The notes under the pieces: model-generated | Seen by the model: only the letters and a program-made list of their open reading frames with translations | Told to the model about the DNA's origin: nothing | The model's database searches: none | Part shown: in pieces, positions 10,065 to 22,200 of the stretch | How positions within the stretch are numbered: position 1 is the stretch's first letter | Layout of the letters: every line of letters starts with the position of its first letter | Position numbers and translations under genes: made by a program | Source: Strigops habroptila | Taxonomy: Eukaryota > Chordata > Aves > Psittaciformes > Psittacidae | DNA: 64,000 nt | Direction of reading: 5' to 3' | NCBI RefSeq assembly: GCF_004027225.2 | Contig: NC_044279.2 | Coordinates: 28,250,705 to 28,314,704 of the forward strand

Positions 10065-12953
10065 GTGTTGGGGGAGGGGAGCATTGATCCATCCCAACAC
10101 TCCTGGTCAGTTGCCAGCACCTGTAATAAGTGCTTGGAGCGATGTAGAGATGTTCCAGCTGCCCCAGCCATTGAGTCGGCTTCATTTGGAGCTCGGCTAA
10201 GGTGCCTCTATACAAACGCCCGTAGTATGGGGAACAAACAAGAGGAATTAGAGATGTGTGCAAGGCTACGGGAATATGATGTCATTGGTATCATAGAAAC
10301 ATGGTGGGATGGCTCCTATGACTGGAATGTCGGAATGGAAGGTTACAGGCTGTTTAGAAAAGACAGGCCAGGCAGATGGGGAGGGGGTGTTGCTGTCTAT
10401 GTCAGTGATAGGCTAGAGAGTATGGAACTCTGTCTGGGGACGGGTGATGAGGTAACAGAGTGTTTGTGGGTCAGGATCAAAGGGAAAACAGCAACAGGGG
10501 ACATTACGGTGGGGATCTGTTACAGGCCGCCTGATCAAGAGGACTCTGTGGATGAAGCGCTCTACAGACAGATAGGAGCAGCCTCACGCTCGCAGGCCCT
10601 GGTCCTCATGGGGGACTTCAACTATCCTGACATCTGTTGGAGGGACGGTACGGCCCGGCACAAGCAATCCAGGAGGTTCCTCGATTGTGTGGAAGACAAC
10701 TTCCTCTTTCAAGCAATAGAGGAGCCGACGAGGAGAGGTGCCATGCTGGACCTTGTGCTCACCAACAGGGAGGGACTGGTTGGAAATGTAACGCTCCAGG
10801 GCAGCCTTGGCTCTAGTGATCATGAGATGGTTGAGTTTGAGATCCTCAGGATGGTGAGAAGAGCGTGCAGCAAGCTCACTGCCCTGGACTTCAAGAAAGC
10901 AGACTCTGGCCTCTTCAGGAACCTCCTTAGTAAGGTTTCACGGGATACAGTCCTAGAGGGCAGGGGGGCCCAAGACTGCTGGTCGGTATTCAAGGATCAC
11001 CTGCTACGTGCTCAAGAGTGTTGCATCCTGACTAGAAGAAAGTGCAGCAGGAGGGCCAGGAGACCTCCATGGATGGACAAGGAGCTGCTGAGGACACTTA
11101 GAGGGAAAAAAGAAGCTTATAGAAGGTGGAAGCGAGGACAGGCGGCCTGAGAAGAATATAGGAGCATTGCCCGAGAAGCTAGGGACCAGGTTAGGGAAGC
11201 TAAGGCCCAGCTAGAATTAAGTTTGGCAAGGGATATAAAAGATAACAGGAAAGGATTCTATAGATACGTAGCAAATAAAAGACAGACTAGGGACAATGTA
11301 GGCCCTCTCCAGAAGCTATCAGGAGAACTGGCTACCATGGATTTGGAGAAGGCTGAGGTTCTTAATGACTTCTTTGCCTCAGTCTTCACCAGCAAATGCT
11401 CTGACCACACAACCCAAGTCTTGGAAAGCAAATGCAGGGACTGTGAGAACGAAGACCTTAGGCCCACTGTAGGAGAGGATCAGGTTCGAGACCATCTTAA
11501 GAACCTGAACGTGCACAAGTCCATGGGACCTGATGAAATCCATCCACGGGTCCTGAAGGAGCTGGCGAATGAAGTTGCTAAGCCACTGTCCATCATATTC
11601 GAAAAATCCCGGCAGTCAGGTGAAGTTCCCGATGACTGGAAGAAGGGTAATATAACCCCCATTTTCAAGAAGGGGAAGGTGGAAGACCCGGGGAACTACA
11701 GACCAGTCAGTCTCACCTGTGTGCCTGGCAAAATCTTGGAACAGTTTCTCCTGGAAAACATGCTAAGGCACATGAAAAACAACGAGGTGGTTGGTGACAG
11801 CCAACATGGCTTCACTAAGGGGAAATCCTGCCTGACCAATTTGGTGGCCTTCTATGATGGCGCCACGGAACTGACGGACAGGGGCAGAGCAGTTGACATC
11901 ATCTACCTGGACTTGTGCAAAGCGTTCGACACTGTCCCGCATGACATCCTTGTCTCTAAATTGGAGAGACATCAATTTGATAGATGGACCACTCGGTGGA
12001 TAAAAAACTGGCTCGATGGCCGCATGCAAAGAGTTGTGGTAAATGGCTCGATGTCCAGTTGGAAACCTGTAACGAGTGGTGTCCCTCAGGGATCGGTGTT
12101 GGGACCGGTCCTGTTCAACATCTTTGTCGGCGACATGGACAGTGCGACTGAGTGCGCCCTCAGCAAGCTGTGTGGTTCAGTTGATACGCTGGAGGGAAGG
12201 GATGCCATCCAGAGGGACCTTGACACGCTTGTGAGGTGGGCCGATGCCAACCTTATGAAGTTTAACCAAGCCAAGTGTAAGGTCCTACACCTGGGTCGGG
12301 GCAATCCCAGGCACTGCTACAGGTTGGGCAGAGAAGAGATTCAGAGCAGCCCTGCAGAGAAGGACTTGGGGGTGTTGGTTGACGAGAAGCTTAACATGAG
12401 CCAGCAGTGTGCGCTTGCAGCCCAGAAAGCCAACTGTATCCTGCGCTGCATCAAAAGAAGCGTGACCAGCAGGTCGAAGGAGGTGATCCTGCCCCTCTAC
12501 TCTGCTCTCGTGAGACCTCACTTGGAGTACTGTGTACAGTTCTGGTGTCCTCAACATAAAAAGGACATGGAGCTGTTGGAGCGAGTCCAGAGGAGGGCCA
12601 CAAGGATGATAAGAGGGCTGGAGCACCTCCTGTATGAAGACAGGCTGAGAGAGTTGGGGCTGTTCAGCCTGGAGAAGAGAAGGCTGTGTGGAGACCTCAT
12701 AGCATCCTTCCAGTATCTGAAGGGGGTCTACAAGGATGCTGGGGAGGGACTCTTCCTTAGGGACTGTAGTGGTAGGACAAGGGGTAATGGGTTCAAACTT
12801 AAACAGGGGAAGTTTAGACTAGATATAAGGAAGAAGTTCTTTACAGTGAGGGTGGTGAAGCACTGGAATGGGTTGCCCAGGGAGGTTGTGGATGCTCCAT
12901 TCCTGGCGGTGTTCAAGGCCAGGTTGGACAGAGCCTTGAACCACGTGGTTTAG
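10065..12953 (+). pseudogene. CR1 ORF2 (endonuclease + reverse transcriptase), one nonsense codon and RT motif deletion
   Basis: A single frame is open from 10065 to the stop at 12951-12953, except for TGA at 11148-11150. The first part (10065-11150) is an APE-type endonuclease with its key residues in place: YTNARS (Asn ~51), IIETWW (Glu ~78), GDFN (183-186) and SSDH (250-253). After the TGA the same frame continues with [18 protein letters not shown], so no shift is needed. From 11223 follow the RT blocks: [33 protein letters not shown] (catalytic Asp of block A) and [15 protein letters not shown]. The next block should carry F/YADD, but the sequence passes from ALSK straight to [10 protein letters not shown] at 12167/12168, so the motif is absent. 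The C-terminal region ([29 protein letters not shown]) is intact. No ATG exists near the 5' end of the frame, and the first in-frame Met is in ARSMGNK. Not expected to make active RT. Confidence 0.92.
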
Positions 12954-13052
12954 GGCAAGGTGTCCCTGCCCATGGCAGGGGGGTTGGAACTAGATGATCT
13001 TAAGGTCCTTTCCAACCCTTACAATTCTATGATTCTATGATTCTATGACTCT
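12954..13052 (+). repeat. CR1 3' UTR hairpin and octamer tail
   Basis: After the ORF2 stop comes a short inverted repeat around GTCCCTGCCCATGGCAGGG, then GGTTGGAACTAGATGATCTTAAGGTCCTTTCCAACCC and three copies of the octamer ATTCTATG ending near 13048. In CR1 this region is the template recognised by the element's reverse transcriptase. The same end in reverse is seen at 58416-58500. Confidence 0.85.
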
Positions 13053-16000
13053 ATTATTACAAAGACTGAGAAATGTGCAGCTTACATGGAACTGGGGCAT
13101 TTGTAAAGAGTTTTGTAAGTACACACATTTCTGTAAACTTACCACACAAATACCAGAAGCCCATAAACTACACTGGTTCAAAAAATTCCTTCTAGGAAGC
13201 TCACACTGAACAGACCAGAACAAATCTTTCACCATCTCCTGGTAGAGACACTTCACAAATCCTTTCCTGAAACTGCTATATAATCCAGTTTTATTCACAT
13301 TACAGCATACCCAAGCTTTTAACCATAATGCCGAGTCAAAGTCTACTAGACTTGTATCTCTTTCTTCATTTTAGCACTTGGAAGCCCAGTGCTAACATCT
13401 GAACATATTCTTAGTACCAGTAATTATTCGCTCTCTTATTCTTTCTCGTATTTTTCAGTTTCAGAAACCTCCAGTCATGACTTAACATGTAGGTTTTCCA
13501 CATTAAAAAGATGCATTTAGCATTATTTTCTGTTTTGAGAGGTATCTTACTGTATCTGTTCATTAGGAGCTATATTTGAATATCCATATTCCAAATTTAG
13601 CAGATTTTTAACTAAAGGTTAAAGGGTTTAAGGGCTGAAAACCTACCTCATTTTAAAACAGTTTTGGTTAAGTAGGTTCAAAATTGTATTCTGAGACTGA
13701 TAAGTGAAGCAGAAGTCTGAAAGTTTTGTAATTAAGACTATAATTTTAGCTCTCTCCAACTTCTCACAGTAGCTCCATTCATTATCTAACTAGGTTTGCC
13801 TAAATTGGTCAAACGTGCATTTAAATCTAGCTTTCAATTTCACTGACTCTACGTATGTTCTCAGTTGCCTCTGTCTGCCTGTGACAGCAGAAAATAACTT
13901 CTCACATTCCCGCAACAAGTTTTTTCTTCTGATTTCTTCTTACTCCAGAATGGTCATTAAGTCACCTTCCCTTTTTTATCTTCTACTTCTCTTTCAGCAT
14001 CACTAAGTTTTCCCAAGATGTGATCTGTGTCTCGGTAACTAACCCGCTTGGGCAAATAAATCATTCTGAGCAATTGCCAGCTCTTTTTGTCTGAAGATCT
14101 TCCATTTGATTTCAGGTTGTTGGCATTCCATTATGCTCCATGGTTGGCCTTGTGGCAGATCCTTTGAAATTTCAATGCACTAAAAAGGTTAGGGAAAAGA
14201 AAAAAAAGAAAGCAAAAACCTGCTCTCTTTTCAGTATATAGCACGCAGGTTGAAACAGATCTATATTGAGGACCCATGATACCAAAGAGAATTCATAAGT
14301 TTAACATAAATTCCTCAAATTGCCAGTTTTGTTATGCATGCATATTTATGAGGAGATATTATACATAATAGAGAGATACAGTATATCAACTAAATGTTCT
14401 GTTAGCTTTTGAAGCATTACATTAATACCAAATTTACAATACAGCGCAGAATTACACAACAGATACATTTTACTTGGCTACTGCTACTATCCTGTACTAT
14501 GAGGGACGGGTGTGTTCACTCATCAAAAGAGTGCTTTTATGTCCAGGTACATACCCCATATTATGAAAACCAGATTAATATTATTTAGATCCCTTATTTC
14601 CACATTTTATTTTTATAATGGAGAGTCAATAAGTTCACTGAGGCTTAATAAAATTCTGTAGTGAGGAACTGCAAGAGCTTAAGAGGTGATTTAAATATCT
14701 AAAACATGACTTGAACAGGATTTAGGACATAAACCCTCCAAAAAAGGGACCCAGAAATCACTCACTGCAGCAACAGCAAGACTTACCAGTGTTCACTTTT
14801 CAGCTGACGTTTACACTTTGGACCTGAGGTTGCAAGCTTTCCATGTGCAGAACTGCCCGAGTGTGCAGTGCAGAATCTCTGGGATCCAAATGCGAGACAG
14901 AGCATAACCTAAATGTCTTGCTCCCAGCAATGTCCCTGGAAGAGTCTGGTCTGAGAGGTATGTCCAGGTAAGGTACCTCAGCAGCAGTGCTGAGCCCAGT
15001 GAACGCACAAATGCTGCAGTAAGCCTACCTTTTCCATAACCACCTAGTAGCTGAATCACACAAAATGGAAGATCTGGAATTCAAGCCCAGTCTCCCACCT
15101 CTAAAAAATAATTTCCTGGTACACCAGGAGGTACAATCCCAGAAAGGATGCTCTTCTCTTTATCTTGGACCGTCTATGTGTAAAAATGCAAGAGCAATGG
15201 CACAGGGGCGTGGAATGTGGACAAGAAAGACTGACTCCCATGTCCACTACTTAGGATACCTGGCTCTTATGGAATGATTGAGGTCCTGGTCCCAGCTCCA
15301 TAACCTGACATTATGTAGTCAATCAGAAAACAAAGCAAAACCAGCACTAAACAATCCAGGTAGCTGGGACCAGATACCATGTTTCTCCTGCCAGCAGAGT
15401 GTCTTATCTAGTATGGTGCGACATGCTGTTCCTGCTCAGTTTTTTAGCCTTTTCTTTAAATACTATACTCAAACATTGCCTAACTATATACAAATACTAG
15501 TCCAATTAAGAAAAAGATATTGCCATTTGCTAAAATTAGGCTTGACTAGTTTTGTAGGTGACATTTCAAGAAAACATTCATTCATACTGCCATGAAATAG
15601 GCAGTGCAGTAATAAATTTATATTTATGGTGGCATCATAGAGCTGCGTTCATGCAGTTCCTCCTACTGTGCCATCATAGTGCTGTTCTGACAGTATCTGC
15701 AGAACTCGAACTGTCGTGTTTCTTAACAGATGACCTATCTTTCTCCAGAGATAGACTGTTCTCTGCATCCTTGCAAGTATAAAACTTGAAATCGCTTCTC
15801 TTTGCTCTACATATAAATGAGAACATTTCATACTTGATATCCAACAAACTGACAAAATGGGACCATGACATCAGGTTCTAGATATCACAGTTCTAGTTTA
15901 CACAGGAATATCCACGAGTATGTCCACTTTCTAGACCTGAAGCTCACAGTAGAACATATATTCATGCTGGCTGCTTGCAAAGCCAGTGTTCACTCTCCAT

Positions 16001-18886
16001 CTCAGACATTATAGACTTGACTCCATTGTCTCAATTTTACACATTCAAAGTAATTACCATCCAGCAGTATACTTTAACCAACTTATATTTTCTTTACAAA
16101 GCTTTAAATCAATCCAGAGCCATTATAATGTACATGTCAGTATTATCTTAAGTTAAAATTTGAACAATAAATTAGTAGGAAGCCTGATGTCCAGATGTGA
16201 ACCATTCCTACCAGCAAAACCCAAATATTTCTAACATTGACACTTAATTCTTGTTCCTGAGCACAGCCTAAATGTTCTCTGAAAGCTGTCAGTGACAGTT
16301 ATCCTATTTTATCCTATTATTTTTAAATCCCCCTCTCAGTATATTGCTAGAAATAGAAAATGCTATTGCCCGAATAGTCTCTTTAATCTTACAACATACT
16401 GTCCATTCATGGTTCATCTCTAACTTAACCTTAAAGGTGGCAGAAATGGAAATATTTCTTTATCTTAGCTCTACAAAAATGGTTGAGTTGACATATATCC
16501 CTACACACTAATAATTGTCATGCAAATAGTTCTATGAGCACTGCAAGAAACGGAGCAGTAACTGCAACAGAAGCAAGGAGGAGCTCAGCAGTGTGGCTGT
16601 TGATCCATTTGATATTGAACTGATGAATAGGATGTGTGTAGTCTGTCAAAGAACGAGCACGGTCTTTAGATCTAACATAGTGCTGTGCTTGCTACTTGCC
16701 ATTCTGCCCCTGGATAGGGAAACCGCAGTGACGCATCCCGTGTCCTTTTCCGCAGCACAGCTGAGTACAGCCAAGCCTGGCCACAAAGGGTTGAAACTGG
16801 GAAGGGATTAAGACTCCAAGCCATAGCCAGTTATGACCAGCACCTTCATCGCTGTATGCTGAAGCCTCCGGTATGAACCAGGGTCCCTAGGGAGTGGTGG
16901 CCAGCCTGAAAGAACAGCAAGGGAAAAAGGTAATCTGTTGGGACAAGCAGACACCACCTACGTTCACAAAATTTATAGGAACCTCACCTGCCTCTGAGAC
17001 CTCTCTGCTCGTGTATCTGGCCACTAAAATCAGCCTCCAGGTTTAAAAGAGTGAAGGGGAGGAAATGTACATAAATTCAGTTAGTCATTATTTAGCTTCA
17101 TGACAAAGTGTATGAAAAATAATGGACCATAATCACTCATTTCATTAGGCTCCGGCCATGGCCTAATAATCTCCAGTGAGCACAAAAAGAGATGGGAGCA
17201 ATACCTGCCAGCCTGGCAGTCCCCCTGTCACCAAAGCAGCATTCCACACATATCCATACACACTGGAAAACTGTGGAAGAGCTTGGGATAGAGAAGGTTT
17301 GCATAACTAGTGCAGTTATGTGCATCTCAGACATGAGGCTGTCTAGGCTTGATATCAGGTGCATAAAAATGTTGGATGCAGCTCAGCTGGAAGAAGTCAT
17401 CCTTCCCCTGCCTCTTAGCCATTTTCAGGTTCCTCTCTCTAGGCAAGCATTCTGTTCTGTAATGTCACTAACCCCATTCATTTTGCTACACGGTGTTCCA
17501 CTGGAGTCTGTAATGGTGATAGGAAAAAAGTGTTCTTGAATGCTGTGATTGGCACTGTTAATGACGATGACACTGCAGAGCTGCTGTGTGCTTCAGCAGT
17601 GGTTAGCTGATTTCAAGCTGTACTTCCACGTAGTAAGGTAAACCAGAAGCATTACATAGCCTCTGAGAAAGCATTTTATTCAAAACTCAAGTGTTAAAAT
17701 AGCATAGACAAAAGGACTATCAAACATAACATCTGAGAAGGGGTGAGGTGTGTCAACAATGCAAACCAAACACTTTTTTTCTTGAAAAAAATCTATAAAC
17801 ATTTGTCCATCATCGGTTTCTAAAGCTAATAGAGGACACTTCTGAAATCACAGTAACAGATCCCCCGCTGGTATAAATTAATGTAACTTTCTATACTAGA
17901 GATCCTGAGGTGCTGACTCGCATTGGCTGGAAATCTCTTATGTGGGGATGCTTCACTTTTACCCAAACATAGCTGATAGAGTGTCAGAAGGTAAGATCTG
18001 AGAACAACAGTCAGCAAAGAGGCTTAGCCATGCATCAGAGTCAGGAAGTCATTAGCATGGCCCTGGGGCAGTGCGCCAGTTCAGCTTCATAATGCTGGAA
18101 GACTGTCCACCTGCTTCTCACCAGATTGTTTTCATATTATTGGTTGGATGAGCCTCATGCAAAAATCACGCCCTGCCCCTATGGTGACTGAGTCATGAAT
18201 TCCTAACTGTGCTCAGCATTGTTCCTTTCGACCACTTTGGTTGCTGAATTGTACCACAATAGTGTGTTCACATTACCGTATGTCATGCACAGAAAAATAA
18301 ATCAGTGAATGGAAGGTATTTACAGTAGTCGAAAGACATATTGTAATGTATATGTACAATTAATTGGATTAATTAAACTGCAGAAGAAAATACATTACAT
18401 AAATGAATCACTACTTCTGTAAGACTGTTCCCAGTGTCTGCACATGCTTCAACAAATCCCATCTACAAGATTTGCAAGGAATGGTAGTATATTTTTTGTA
18501 AGGAGAAAGAGGAAAGTCTTTTTCCTCCCCTTCCACATGCAGTTACCAAAACACCAACAGATTTTCTGGCATAGAAAGAGAGCAGAGAGTCTGAATATAG
18601 TGGGAACTTCAGGAAGTTTGGTCCACATTCTCTTGATTTTCTGATAAGCGGTTCTTTCTCCTCCACAGGAGTTCAGAGAATAACAGCAACTATCCTTTTC
18701 AGGTCAGCAGCTCAGGACCTCACTATAGACCCTCTTACTGAGGCATCTCTACAGTGCTGTCTGTATTAACTAAAAAAATTGTGGATAAAATAAGAATTTC
18801 AATACTTCCCACTAACAAGACTGCAAGTTCAGAATTAAAATATTTGTTTATACAGACAAACAAGATAGTGCTTACCCTCTGTTATT
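13053..18886. other. Intergenic, no gene recognised
   Basis: About 5.8 kb of AT-rich DNA without a supported gene. Frames such as 17192-17539 (115 codons) and 15278-15595 (105 codons) are chance-length and unrecognised. A dense run of TAAT/ATTA motifs lies at about 18355-18380. Confidence 0.45.
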
Positions 18887-18950
18887 AAAAAAACCCCAAC
18901 AAAACAACAAAACAAAACAAAAACCAACACAAACCCCACAAAACTCCAAA
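18887..18950. repeat. A/C-rich simple repeat (AAAAC/AAAACC-like)
   Basis: An imperfect run of AAAC, AAAAC and ACCCC units on the + strand with almost no G or T. It is a low-complexity stretch, not a regular array. Confidence 0.7.
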
Positions 18951-19088
18951 ATGAGCTAAATAAATTACCTACCGATTAAATTTTGAGTATTATGTTATTT
19001 ATATATACAATTTATGAGGGATCCAACACAGCAATATTAGAGAAATACTCTCAACCATTCAGAAATATTATCTCAACAAGTGTATCTA

Positions 19089-19291
19089 GTTGGAGATTTA
19101 GATTAGATCTTAGGAAGAAGTTCTTCCCTGTGAGGGTGGTGAGACACTGGCACAGGTTGCCCAGAGAAGCTGTGGCTGCCCCATCCCTGGCAGTGTTCAA
19201 GGCCAGGCTGGACACAGGGGCTTGGAGCAACTTGGTATAGTGGAAGGTGTCCCTGCCATGGTGGAACCCAAACCATTCTGTGATTCTATGA
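19089..19291 (+). mobile_element. CR1 3' end fragment
   Basis: Plus-strand translation gives [26 protein letters not shown] and [11 protein letters not shown], the last residues of CR1 ORF2. A short 3' UTR (GGTGTCCCTGCCATGG) and a TGTGATTCTATGA tail follow. The copy is truncated to about 200 bases. Confidence 0.88.
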
Positions 19292-22200
19292 ACTTCTTGT
19301 TCAGATACTAGAAAGTTCCCCCTTTTTTTTCCCTTTTTTTACCTTCTGTGGAGCTCAATCATTGATCTGTGCTGCTGTGGATGTCACTGGCTGTATGTTG
19401 TTGAAGTTACGTGTTATCACTCCACCTTGACTGTGAAAACAAGCAATATGGTAATTTTTCAGTACCGGACAACATACATACAACAACAAAGACTGCATAT
19501 GAACCTTTATTTGCCTCTTTAATTCTCTTTTTTTTCCTCTATCATATATATATATAAAAGGCCATTTGTGAAGTCCAGCAATTAAAAAACGTAGCTTATC
19601 TTTTTGCAGGCACAAGTAATTAGCAGTGCACTTTAACATTGCTAATTATTCATGGCCATAATTAAGTTCTTTTGCATTTCTACCTACCTGATATCCAAGT
19701 GAAGTCAAGAATTTACATGTCCACACTATGTAAATTGCACAATAGCTGCATTTAACACAGCAATGCTGATTTAACAGTGTATCTACAAAACCTAGATGCA
19801 AAAGAAGTGTCCAGGTTGTCCTAATGAACCAACTGATAAAAGGTGGTTAGAAGCCTGAGGATACAGGTCTGATGGGAACATTTTGGTGCCTCACCCCCAT
19901 TAGAGTCACAAAGAGCAGTGGTTTTCCTCTGGAGGACAAAGCCTGTTTCATAGGCCTAGCAGATAAGCTTATGTGTATTTGCCCTTAAACCTTCACTTAT
20001 TCCTATGTAAATGTGCAACATAGATCAACTTTTAAGAACAAAAATTAAGTTTCAAAGGGTAGTCATGAAACCTTTTTTTAAAATACCTCATTAAGTGTTT
20101 TTGAATAATATTCATAAAACATCTGAGGATCTGACTAAAGATTAATATAAAAAATTGCAATGATTATCCATAAAACTTGTTATAGTCACGTGAATGCAAT
20201 TTTGTTCTAGGTGAAACATACATCACTGGGGCAGAGACTAGCGAGATTTTCAGTGTGGGGTGAAATTTATGTCTGTGTTGAAAGCCAACCCAGGAGCCAG
20301 ACACCACCAACAAATATCTTTACTCTGTAAATACTTTACAAAGCACAGTAACCTAATATATTGCAGGTTGAAATTCTCCATTGTGCAGGGGTCTCACACA
20401 GGTCTCTGTATTACATCAGTCCTACTTAAATACTATTTCAAAGTTGCACAAATCTACTGCACAGGCAAGAAATTTCCCTTGGAAGAATTCCTTGAGCCCT
20501 CTGAAAATGATGTACTTTGGTAGCATCTATCACAGCCTCTTAAGCAATACATAAATCTTGCGCTGGCCTCTGCACAGAGGTGGGTACACCTCGCAGAGTA
20601 TCTCTCCTGTTGTGCAGTAATGTTGCAAAATCCTACAGTGCTTCAGAGTTTGCATTATGCAGACTGGGTAGACATTGCATATATACAAGTTTCAAGGCAG
20701 CCAGTAAATACGTTAATTACTGAAATGATCAAGAGAACAGGGACATGAGTATTTTACATTTTAGCTAGTCACAACTTCTGGTCGTATGCTGAAATCCTCA
20801 TTCCTCTGAAATTGGTGAGAGTTGTTAGTGACCTTGGTGAAGCCAGTATCTCACCCATCTTTTCAGCTGATAGATACTTGTCATCACTAGCCTGTCTTCT
20901 AGCCCAGTCTCTGCCTCTGACTCAATTGGTGAGATTTCTCAGTGTCAGACTTTTCTCAAAAACCTTTCCCATTCTGAGGAAAAAGCTCAAAACAGTTAGA
21001 ATCACCTACCCAGCATCCTCACCTGGCTCGCAACTGTGGTACAGGATTCCAGGGCACATATCCTTAGAAGAAATTAGGTGCCAGGTACTCAAAATGCTGT
21101 TTACACACCAACAAAGTTCCTATGCAATAGCATTGAACTGTTCCCCCACCCCAGTGCCCGAGTTCCTGGCACCTTGGCCATGTGCTTCCAAGCATCACCA
21201 CCACCTCACAGGAACAAACTGCCCAGATCTGCAGGTGATACCAAAGACCGAGAATATCAAAGTAGGATTCTCCAGTAAGGTGATCCTGACCTGGGAATGG
21301 ACCTAGTAGGTCCAATTCACTGAACCCAGTCTCTAGGTTATTCTTAAACAGTACCTAAATTGAAAAAAATTACAACCGGAATACAGGATACTCAGTCACC
21401 ACCAACTAAGCTGAGTACTTCACCAGTTATTTTCTAGGCCATGATTATTAAATAAACCTAACAGGAGAAAATGAAAGAGCTCTGTATCAGAACTGTCAAC
21501 AGCTTTGCACTGGGGTTGCCCAAATCTGGTGATGGTTCATGTCTGATCTAAATCAGAGAATCAGGGAAATAATCTTGGCTCTCTCATTTTCTAGGGAAAG
21601 CTCTAATGGGGCATATAAACGTTCCTGCGCCTACGCTTACACTCTTTCCCTTTGCTTTCCTTCTTGGGGAAAAGCAGACTTAAACGCTTAAAAAAAAAAA
21701 AAAAAAAAGAGGGAAAGGTTGACTTTCTGAGTAATCACTTCTTTCATCTGAGATGCTAATAAAGCATGCAGGTCCTCTGGGTTTTTTCAACCACCTTAGT
21801 GTTGCCCCCCCCTTACTCTGTGTAGTGGGCAAGTTATTCAGGGTTCAGGATCCTTTCTTGTGGCAAAGCCCCAAGAAATTCTGCTGGACTACCCTTGATC
21901 CTTGCCATAAAGGCTGCCTCACACTTTTTTTCTGAACCTTTCATATCTCTAGCCCAGCTGTTCCGAAGAACTAGTTAGCACGGATCTCTTCACCTGTCCT
22001 TCCATAGCTCTTCTCCTCCTCCCCTTCCAATTGCGCATTCATTTTCTGATTCATGCTTCCAGGAGCCATCTTTAACTGACGTCTGCCTTCACCTCCCAGA
22101 GTCCCAGTCCTGTGACTCCTGGATTTTCTTTCCCTCCATGGCGGATGTGACCTGCTCCCAGTACAACAGCTTAACATTATGTCACACTCCATCGGAAGTA

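Larger units (their letters stand above)
9711..13052 (+). mobile_element. Long, nearly open CR1 retrotransposon (5' truncated in ORF1)
   Basis: This is the largest mobile element in the window, about 3.3 kb. It starts inside ORF1 (esterase-like region), continues through ORF2 (endonuclease, reverse transcriptase, C-terminal domain) and ends with a 3' UTR. The UTR contains the CCCTGCCCATGGCAGGG hairpin sequence, the TTCCAACCCTTACAATTCTATG end and three tandem octamers (ATTCTATG) at about 13024-13048. Full CR1 elements are about 4.5 kb, so roughly the first kilobase is missing, the usual product of incomplete target-primed reverse transcription. Both ORFs are open over most of their length, so it is younger than other copies here, but it is inactive: truncated ORF1, one nonsense codon and a deleted RT active-site motif in ORF2. 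No clear target-site duplication is visible, as is normal for CR1. Confidence 0.93.

Noticed and set aside
11258..12916. Antisense frames across the CR1 ORF2
   Set aside because: They are mirror images of the open RT frame, not separate genes.
20812..21306. 164-codon open frame
   Set aside because: It starts at TTG, has no recognisable domain and lies in ordinary AT-rich DNA. A frame of this length is plausible by chance in 64 kb read in six frames.
21690..21708. A19 run as a possible retroposed poly(A) tail
   Set aside because: No gene-like or SINE-like body precedes it and no flanking duplication is visible. It is more likely a simple mononucleotide repeat.
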